The translations under genes and the position numbers were made by a program. Below are positions 56,935 to 64,000 of a DNA stretch of 64,000 nt, piece after piece. Each line of letters begins with the position of its first letter. Within the stretch, counting starts at the first letter, position 1. Source of the DNA: Entomortierella parvispora (lineage: Eukaryota > Mortierellomycota > Mortierellomycetes > Mortierellales > Mortierellaceae); NCBI GenBank assembly GCA_963573315.1, contig OY752143.1, positions 2,914,001-2,978,000 of the forward strand, read 5' to 3'. The notes below the pieces were generated by a model. That model did no database searches. It was given only the letters and a program-made list of their open reading frames with translations, and was not told where the DNA came from.

Positions 56935-58824
56935 ATGTACTCACTCTTCTCTCACCCCGCGACCTCTTCTCGTCGCCAACAGTACCACCAGCACCAACCC
57001 ATCTATACCTTCCCCACCTTCACTGCCGCTGCCATCTCCGACAATGAGGATGAGGACTCGATTGACGAGGAGGAGCAGCTCCTTCTCGCTGCCCTCGAGC
57101 GCAAGCGTCAACAGAAGCAAGCCCGCCAGCAATACCTCCGTCAGCAGCAGCAAGAACAGCAGCGTCAACAGCAATTGGCCTTCCAGCGCCGTCAACAGCA
57201 ATTGATCGATCAAGAGCTGGCTTTGCAGCAACAGCGTCGTCTCGCTCGTGCTCGTGCTCAGGCCGAGTATGAGGCTGAGCAAAAGGCAATCCGTCAATAC
57301 AAGAAGCAGCAGCAGCTAGAGCAGCAGCAGAAGCAGGCCGCTCTTGAACACTTCTTCTTGCAACATCTCCAGGAACAGCAGGCTGCTCAGCAGGCTAGGG
57401 CCAACGCTCAGGCTAAGGCGAAGGCCGAGGCTATCCAACGTCAGAGAATCCAACAGGAGCAGCAGCGCCAGCGCCAGCTTGCTCTTGAGGCTGCTGCTGC
57501 CAAGCAGGCCACCGAATTACAAGAGGATGAGGAGGAAGAGACCGATGAGGAGGATGCTTTGAGCACTCTTTTGAACGCCATCTTCTTCCCTCAGCACCAC
57601 CTCAAGCGCCAGCAATCCTCCCAGGGCGAGCATCCCTGCAAGCGCCGCCAGGTCCAGCTTCAGCAACAGCAAGAGGAACAGAAGCAGAAGCAGATTGAGC
57701 TCCAGAGGCAGAAGGAGGCAGAGGAGGCCAAGAAGGTTGAGCAGGCCAAGAAGGTTGAGCAAGCCAAGAAGGAGCAAGAGCAGAAGCAAGCCAAGAAGAC
57801 CACTGCTGCCTCGGAGAGCGACGACGAGGATGTCATAGGCAACTATTTTTTGACATTCCCCGATATCAAGGCCATGGTCGAGGCGGCTCTCGGTGCTGAG
57901 ATCAAGAGTACCACTGCCGCTGCCACCAAGACCGATACCACTGCCGAGTCTACTGCTGCGCCATCTTCTACCCACTCATCTCCCGAGCTCCGTGCCTCTG
58001 ACATCCTCCGCGAACGCCAGCAACGTCAGAACGAGCAGCAAAAGACCCTCCACGAGAAGCACTCCGAGCTGAATCTGATCGAGTCCACGATTGAGGACCT
58101 CTCCCGTGAATTGAATACCATCATTGCTGGTGCCGAGCCCAACAAGAAGCAGATCTTGCAGACTGAGGAGAACTTGACGCGTGCCATGGTCCGCATTGAC
58201 TCTGTCATGAGTGAAGGCGATCTCTCTGTCCGATCCCGCAGAAAGGAGTTGATCAAGAAGAGCCAGACTCTTTTGGATCTCGTTGACGAGTTCATGAACC
58301 GAGAGACCACGAGTGGCAAGAAGGCAGTGTTGAACGCTGATCCCGAGTTTGAGGCTGTCGCTGAATCTTCTGCTGAGTCTGCCGAGGTCGAGTCTGAGGT
58401 TGATGAGCTGGAGACTCTTTCTGACATTGAGTCTCTCCCCGATACCACCGATGATAACGAAAGGGACACTGTCGAGGCCGAGCCCATTGAGGAGGATAAA
58501 CATGTCGAGCCTTACAATGTCCAAGATACTCCTGCTGCTTCTACCCTCGTGCACGATGCCACTGCCACCACTGAGCCTGAGGAGCAAGAAGTAGCACCTG
58601 AGCTGGTAGCCGCCTCTGAATCCGAATCCGAGTCTGAAGACCACGAGATTCTCAAGCCGACCGAGGACAGCCTCCCCGCTGCCGCTGCCTCATCTCCCGA
58701 AAGTGAAGGCGCGTCGGCCGAGTCCTCTCAAAAGTCTGTGGACCCTTTGGACTTGATCGCCGATGCAGCTTTGAATTTGGCACGGTCAGACGCTGATGAC
58801 TATGAAATGATCCTTGTACATTAA
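56935..58824 (+). CDS. BAG-domain Hsp70 co-chaperone-like protein, copy 2
   Basis: This is a single exon of 629 residues, the partner of the gene at 39334-41268 on the opposite strand. The architecture is the same: a Gln/Arg/Ala-rich coiled coil, an acidic patch, a BAG domain at about residues 370-455 (ELNLIESTIEDLSRELNTII, DSVMSEGDLSVRSRRKELIK) and an acidic tail. Compared with copy 1, the first 270 residues differ at only a few positions. Copy 2 has an extra VEQAKK unit in the linker. The linker before the BAG domain and the tail differ by many changes and gaps. Heat-shock elements upstream suggest stress induction. The Hsp70 nucleotide-exchange role is inferred from the domain. Confidence 0.8.
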   Translation: MYSLFSHPATSSRRQQYHQHQPIYTFPTFTAAAISDNEDEDSIDEEEQLLLAALERKRQQKQARQQYLRQQQQEQQRQQQLAFQRRQQQLIDQELALQQQRRLARARAQAEYEAEQKAIRQYKKQQQLEQQQKQAALEHFFLQHLQEQQAAQQARANAQAKAKAEAIQRQRIQQEQQRQRQLALEAAAAKQATELQEDEEEETDEEDALSTLLNAIFFPQHHLKRQQSSQGEHPCKRRQVQLQQQQEEQKQKQIELQRQKEAEEAKKVEQAKKVEQAKKEQEQKQAKKTTAASESDDEDVIGNYFLTFPDIKAMVEAALGAEIKSTTAAATKTDTTAESTAAPSSTHSSPELRASDILRERQQRQNEQQKTLHEKHSELNLIESTIEDLSRELNTIIAGAEPNKKQILQTEENLTRAMVRIDSVMSEGDLSVRSRRKELIKKSQTLLDLVDEFMNRETTSGKKAVLNADPEFEAVAESSAESAEVESEVDELETLSDIESLPDTTDDNERDTVEAEPIEEDKHVEPYNVQDTPAASTLVHDATATTEPEEQEVAPELVAASESESESEDHEILKPTEDSLPAAAASSPESEGASAESSQKSVDPLDLIADAALNLARSDADDYEMILVH

Positions 58825-59092
58825 TGAACTAAAACAGAACAATAAATCTCAAGTATACTATACCATCAACTTCAAGATCTTGGTGTGTGAACAGGATAGA
58901 GTGCCTCTGCTACAAAAAAATCGAACAAAGTCTTCAACTCTTGAAAATAACATATCCATAGATGGAAAAGCACTTTCTACATTGCCACGAACATTGCTAC
59001 GAACATCGGTAGCTACGTCTATTCTCACGCACTCTTGTTGATGAGAAGATGTTGGCTGAAACAGACTTTAATGTTCTATAGGGCAAAAGTGT
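58825..59092. other. Convergent 3' region between BAG copy 2 and the ASCC2-like gene
   Basis: There are 268 bp, A/T-rich, with AATAAA-type signals near 58840. No gene is seen. Confidence 0.5.
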
Positions 59093-62038
59093 CTAAGGGT
59101 TCATGCTTGCCATTTTCTTGGCATGTTGGTTACGACGATTATGGTTGGCCTTTGATGATTTTTGTCGCTCATTCTTGGCTTTGTCATTTGCGGTGGGGTT
59201 CGCCTGCTTTGATGGTTGGGGCTTTCCTGTTTGTTGGTTTGCGGACGCTTGTCCTTGTCCTTGTTCTGACCCTTGGTGCTTTGCTGGGCCTGATCCCTGC
59301 TGCTTGGTGGTACCACTCGGTGTAGACTTGTGCTTTGGTTGCTGGCGCTGCTGCTGCTGCTGCTGTTTCTGTGGCTGCTGTGATTCCTTTGCAGTCTTTT
59401 CTACAAAGGGCATTCTTCCACCACGGCGTTTGTCTACGGGCTCCGCCTCCTTCAACTCGTTCTGTTGTCCACTAAACTCGTACTTTTGTGCGATCAATTC
59501 TTTCCGGGGCTGTTCAGAGGATGTGAATACAGGGTACAGTTAGTATCAGATTCCAACAAGTATTTCCATGACACATATCAGACGACCTCAGCATTCTCCT
59601 CTCCTCTTAAATACTTACGTTGCGTCCAAACATAATAGCCCAGCCCTCCAATTGCTCGTCACTCATCTTGGTGAGCTGTCGAAGCTGCTGTCTCTGCTTG
59701 GATCGACGTGCCTCTGCGCTCCTGTTGAATACGTCCTTCTGGCCAGTGTAGGTGTTGATCAAGAACTCTTCATGTTCAATGGAAGGATCAATTTGCTGCA
59801 GATATGTCAAAAAAGTGGTAAATGAATTAGAATAGTATTGCAAGCGACAAGTCAAATTTACCTGCAAGATTGCCGTCTTCTAGCTTACCATCTGGGCTCG
59901 ACCAACCGTGGTCCTTGTCACACTGTCGTCTGCATTGGCATCAATATCGTCCACGAGCTTGAAGTCCGCACCGGTGTTGTTCAGACCCATGGAGTCATAA
60001 GTATCGTCGTACTCGTCATCGTACATGTTATCTAAAGCCTGGAAGATAGCACTCTTGTGTTCTGAAACGAACGATTTATCGTCCAGGGCAACATCGGCAT
60101 CTTGGAATCTACAAGTTACAGTAAATCATTGAATAATCAGACTTGGTGAAGTGACGCGAGCACTCATTCATGTGCAGTGTTCTGGGCCAATGATTCGTAC
60201 CCTCTCTTTCCACGCGACATCTTGGACTTGTCTACTACGTTTCCTGAAAACACGTCAAACTCGTCTCCATCAAAGATATTCCTGCGTGTTGCAAGCACAT
60301 CCTGACCCTCTGCTTGTGTCATATCTGATGCCTTGCCAACAGCCATGGACTCCACACGGTGAGGGGCGGATCTGTTATAAGAAAGTAAGAGTGGACTTAA
60401 CAAACACTGCACATGTAGTGAATCAATTTGGCTCCATTTCTTCGGTCTCTCGCCTGACACGTACCTGGCTTTGTTTCGGTCGAGGGTGGCCAATTCACCG
60501 GGCAGATCTTCTTCGAGGAGCTTCATCGTCACAGTCTCTGGGTCATCATTGAAGGCAAGAAGACACGCCTCCAGGAAGCCATCTCCCAGGTCGGGAAAGA
60601 TATCCTGAAGCTGGGAAATCAGAATAGTCCGCTTTACGTAGTCTTCCTCTTGGTCGGCTGACATGGGCGCGACAACAATCTGTGGGGTATTCGGGTCCAA
60701 TGAGATGGTTGAGTTGGAGCGACCGCCTTCGTGGCCGTAGAAACCTCCTGAAAGACTTCGCGCCATCTTTTCGGACTGTCGCTGAACGTGGTCGTGGATG
60801 AATCCACGAGTGGCCGGATTAAAGTCGCGTAAGTCTTGAAGCATCACTACCCAGTGACTGATCCGGTCGTTTTCACCCTGAAATGCTCCATCGATCATCT
60901 TGGAAAGCTTCTCAGACATATCAAGCTGGATCTCGAGGTCCATGACCATGGGTGCGTCATACATCGGTCGCATATGATCCAGTAAAGGCGCCTGCTCGTA
61001 CAGGCTGACAATCACCTCGCAGAGCGTGTCTGTCAAAGCGGCCTCCTGCTCTTCGCCCGACTTTAATCCCGAATCCTTGTCTGTCATATACTGCTTATAG
61101 ATTCCTTCCAAGACATTGGCAACAATGGATAGCATCCTCAGTCGCAGAAACTCCAGCACAGGTTGAGATCGGACGTCTGCTCCAAGCTCTTCGCTCTCTA
61201 TCAACAGCTTCGTCAGGACCGGTAGCGTATAGTTATAGCAACCGAATAGACACTCGAGAAAGTCTTCATGCTCATGCAGTTCGATCGCCAGAAGCGGGCT
61301 GGACGCCGAGATGGCGTCTATAGCGAACGATATGTCCAGAAGAACGCTGGCATAAAGCATAGCCTCTGATGCCTTTTCATGATCCATCTTCGGGGAGGAG
61401 GGCTCAGGGGATGATGACGCCGACTCTGCCGCTCCTTTGCCTTTTCCCTTGCCTTTTCCTGTGCCGCCCCCACTTCCTCCTCGTTCGAACTTCTTTTGAA
61501 CCTTGCGAATGATCTGAACAACAGTGTTGGTTGAGGATCTGAAGTCAGTGATGAGACCAGGTGCGTGCTGGAGAATATTGCCAACGATCCTGGAGACGGT
61601 GTCCGGATCAGAGGTATAATAAATGTTGGCTAGATCCATGAGCACCGAGGTGGAGATGAGTCCGCGATCCAGCAATGCCGATCCTGGATCTGGGGTTTCT
61701 TGATCCGGATGGTGCTCTTCAGAAGCGGCTATGGCGTCGGGCCCTGACATGGTCTCGGATAAGCGATGGTAAAGCACAAACACCCTGCGAACAACTTCCT
61801 GTAGCTCCATGATCCAGAGATCGTCTTTGCTGCCGCGAAAGGAGGCATAATCTCCAAGGAACGCATTGAGAAATCGGACTAGGGTGGGATTCTGCAAGAG
61901 CTCGGACCAGAAGGCACGGTTATTGAGCTTGAGCGCCTTGCTGAGACTCTCGTTCCAGTCGTCGACGGCGACGGAGAAGTCCATTGGGGTGAGGGATGGA
62001 TCAGCACGGGGAGTGATGTAGGGTAAGAAGTCGAGCAT
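59093..62038 (-). CDS. ASCC2-like CUE-domain protein (ribosome quality control trigger complex)
   Basis: Exons are complement 60465..62038, 60201..60371, 59889..60108, 59619..59795 and 59093..59509, giving 852 residues. ASCC2 (yeast Cue3/Rqt3) binds ubiquitin and works with the ASCC3/Slh1 helicase to split stalled, ubiquitylated ribosomes. The N-terminal 400 residues are helical (MLDFLPYITPRADPS, DDWNESLSKALKLNNRAFWS, NPTLVRFLNAFLGDY). A CUE domain is at about 470-517 (ISQLQDIFPDLGDGFLEACL, then PETVTMKLLEEDLP, LDRNKAR). After it come RRNIFDGDEFDVF, DNMYDDEYDDTYDSMG and a basic, Gln-rich tail (PRKELIAQKYEFSGQQ, then RRGGRMPF), matching the ASCC2 C-terminus. The exon 2 donor (60200) was chosen because it rebuilds KRGFQDADVALDDK. 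It is head-to-head with TAF13. Confidence 0.85.
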
Positions 62039-62482
62039 GGTTGGCAACAAGGAAGTAGATGATGGTCGGATGGTTGGGTGGATTGATGGATGCAAAAGAA
62101 GGAGGAAAGAAAAGAAAAAAGCGCGTTTCCTTTGCTCAGTCCTGCGGTGCTGTGCCTTGGCTTGACTTGACTTGCGTGTACTGGGGCTGTCCTGCGCCGG
62201 AGTGAATCGACGATGACGACGGGACGAAGAAGGAGAACAAGAACAAGAAGGAAGACACAAACTGCGGCAATGGAGCAAAAGCGAGCACCTGGTTCTTCTC
62301 CAGCACTGGACGGCTAGACTTTTCTCTTTTTGCCCGCAGCCAAGGTTCCAACTGTCGCAAGTCACGGCGGTGGCTTGCGTTGCGCCATCCATCCATCCAT
62401 GTGATGCGTGGCACATGCCATGTTCCTTCTCCCTCCTCTTGACTCTCGACCACCAGCCCCCACTTCAGATCCTAACGCCACC
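62039..62482. promoter_or_regulatory. Divergent ASCC2-like/TAF13 intergenic region
   Basis: There are 444 bp between start codons. The first 200 bp are the T/C-rich leader of the minus-strand gene. A short CCAT repeat is at 62387-62400. No specific site was recognised. Confidence 0.5.
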
Positions 62483-63141
62483 ATGGGAGACACGCCAGGA
62501 CAAGCCTCGACCTCAACCAGCCAGCAGCAACAGCAGGACCTGTCGTCTTCTGCACCTGTCAAGAAACCGCCTGTCGTCCTGGGAAGACCTCCAGGCTCCA
62601 CTAACGAGCCTCGTAACAAGCGCAGGAAATATGCGTTTGCGAAAGAGTGTACGTCTGTCTACTCTGGGCCGTGTCTGTCAGCAGCAGGACTCTCTCGTCT
62701 ATTGGAATCACCCATTTCTCACTTTCTCCTCCGTCCTACCTGCAAATAGTGAAGCAGCTCATGTATGGATTCGGAGATGTTCCAAACCCTTCAAACGATG
62801 CAGTCAATGTCTTGGAGGACATGCTGATCGAGTACCTCACCGACACTGTAAGTCATGCATACTTCTTTACCTTGCTTGTTTTTTCTAACGGGAAACTATC
62901 TTAACGAGCGCTCTTGTTCTTTGGATCAACCCTGCAGTGCACTCAGGCAGCTGCGGTAGCAGAGAAGCGTGGAAAAGTTAATGTCGAGGACTTTCGATTT
63001 GTACTCAGAAAGGATGCTAAAAAGCGATCGCGAGTGGACGAGCTGCTATATATGAACGAGGATATCCGACGCGCCAAGAAGATTGCTGATATCCCTGAGC
63101 TCGACAACACAAAAGGAGGTGCCAAGGATGCCCCGATCTGA
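62483..63141 (+). CDS. TAF13: TFIID subunit TAF13
   Basis: Exons are 62483..62648, 62750..62847 and 62938..63141, giving 155 residues. TAF13 is a histone-fold subunit of TFIID that pairs with TAF11. The first 45 residues are Ser/Gln/Pro-rich and variable. The histone fold reads FAKE joined to LKQLMYGFGDVPNPSNDAVN, then LEDMLIEYLTDT, CTQAAAVAEKRGKVNVEDFR and FVLRKDAKKRSRVDELLYMN. The spliced FAKELKQLMYGFGD matches the family exactly where the first intron is removed. Met at 62483 is preferred to the in-frame Met at 62408, which would add 25 residues of leader. The call is firm. Confidence 0.92.
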
Positions 63142-63243
63142 ACAATAACGAGGCAGATACTCCTTTGTATAACATTTCCGTGTATTAATAACTCATCATT
63201 AAATGTATTTTACTTTTACAAATCAATGACAGTGCTTGCTAAT

Positions 63244-64000
63244 TCACCGGCGGTTGTTGAAGACCCAACGAGCATTCACAACCGAGATGAGGACGACGGT
63301 GTTATGAGTCACTTCGTCAGGCAAACTACGATAGGCGGATTGCACTGTTCGCGCCACCTTTCCATTAGGAACCCAGACGTGCAGAATCTGCTTGAAGAAT
63401 CGCTCTCCTATGACATTTCGGGTCGAAGCCAGGATACCAGTCAACTTCTTCCACAGCAGCTTACGACAAGCAGCCTTCCGGTAGGCTCCTTTGTATGCAA
63501 AGGCACGAGTGACCGATACACCGACACTCATCCGTGACGACACGTTGGGGAGAGTTACCGTAAAGTCGGTAATGGGTTGCTCAGCAAACAGGTACTTGAT
63601 TTCCATCTCGGTTCTTGCAAGGCACGCGCCTAGACATCGCCCCAAAACTTCACAAGAGAGCACCTCAGAAAGCAACGAACTACCGCCGGCGTTGGGCGTG
63701 TTGAGCATCCGGAGAGAATCCATTGACCAAAGCATATCGTCAAACCCTAGTCCACGTGCAACGCTAGTATTCATGACCACACTCGTAGGTCGCGATCGCG
63801 AAAGCAGACTAGCCACAAGCTCTGAAATGGCGAAAGGAGACATATAGAACATAACATCCGTCGACTTGTTGCAGGCCAGTGGAGTGCGGGTGAAATCCAT
63901 GTCCAAGTGGATATCATGGACAACCGCACTGGTATGCGGTATTATCGATCGAGATAGGCTTTCCCTAGCAATTGGCGCACCAATGTCCGTGTGACCGGGC
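63244..64000 (-). CDS. Conserved protein of unknown function (5' end outside window)
   Basis: The reading frame is open from the right edge down to the stop at 63244, giving at least 251 residues; the N-terminus lies beyond base 64000. No intron is needed in the part seen. The sequence has the look of a folded, conserved enzyme-like or structural protein (VHDIHLDMDFTRTPLACNKS, SPFAISELVASLLSRSRPTS, GFDDMLWSMDSLRMLNTPN, KLLWKKLTGILASTRNVIGE, QILHVWVPNGKVARTVQSAY, HNTVVLISVVNARWVFNNR). I believe related proteins occur in other fungi but cannot name the family or a function. It converges on TAF13 with 102 bp between stops. Confidence 0.65.
   Translation of the reverse strand, partial: PGHTDIGAPIARESLSRSIIPHTSAVVHDIHLDMDFTRTPLACNKSTDVMFYMSPFAISELVASLLSRSRPTSVVMNTSVARGLGFDDMLWSMDSLRMLNTPNAGGSSLLSEVLSCEVLGRCLGACLARTEMEIKYLFAEQPITDFTVTLPNVSSRMSVGVSVTRAFAYKGAYRKAACRKLLWKKLTGILASTRNVIGERFFKQILHVWVPNGKVARTVQSAYRSLPDEVTHNTVVLISVVNARWVFNNRR

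Overview
The window comes from the nuclear genome of an early-diverging filamentous fungus, most likely a member of the Mortierellaceae. This is inferred from several features. Genes carry many short spliceosomal introns (about 60-430 nt, mostly near 100) with GTAAGT-like donors. Upstream regions are rich in T/C. Proteins are rich in Q, S and T. There is also a degraded copy of a repeat-domain family that I associate with that group. No plasmid, CRISPR, phage or bacterial-type operon feature was seen. All multi-exon models were built by hand from splice consensus, reading phase and family conservation. There is no transcript evidence behind them.

Layout, left to right: a MIT-domain, Gln-rich protein (-, runs off the left edge); TAD1 tRNA adenosine deaminase (-) head-to-head with PRP40 (+); ATP4 (F1Fo ATP synthase subunit b, -) head-to-head with the mitoribosomal protein mS29 (+); a SAM methyltransferase (-); an F-box protein (-); the mitochondrial-fission dynamin DNM1 (-); the SSU processome factor UTP3/SAS10 (-); a LYR-motif protein (-) head-to-head with mitochondrial glutamyl-tRNA synthetase (+); a second SAM methyltransferase (+); a gene-poor stretch of about 3.9 kb with simple repeats and a broken repeat-domain gene; YTM1 (+) convergent with DOC1/APC10 (-), which is head-to-head with RPP0 (+); BAG-domain gene copy 1 (-); a large Zn(II)2Cys6 transcription factor (+); a MerT-like plus HMA protein (-) head-to-head with MED10 (+); a RING protein (-); SSS1 (Sec61 gamma, -) head-to-head with TIM10 (+); a GNAT acetyltransferase (-); BAG-domain gene copy 2 (+); an ASCC2-like CUE protein (-) head-to-head with TAF13 (+); and a conserved protein of unknown function (-, runs off the right edge).

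Most genes are housekeeping: RNA processing (TAD1, PRP40, UTP3, YTM1), translation (RPP0, mS29, GluRS), mitochondrial biogenesis and dynamics (ATP4, mS29, GluRS, LYR protein, TIM10, DNM1), transcription (MED10, TAF13) and protein quality control (BAG proteins, ASCC2-like, APC10, F-box, RING). Seven divergent pairs have start codons 191-517 bp apart, so compact shared promoters are the rule here. Three of these pairs join genes of related function.

The least ordinary parts are as follows. The two BAG-domain genes are an inverted duplication about 16 kb apart with uneven divergence. A promoter element lies in opposite orientation relative to the two BAG genes. Perfect heat-shock elements lie upstream of one of them. 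DNM1 has a 10-nt microexon. There are two GC-AG introns. APC10 ends in Leu-Arg instead of the usual Ile-Arg. A repeat-domain gene carries both a stop and a frameshift. I did not find a convincing new multi-gene system.
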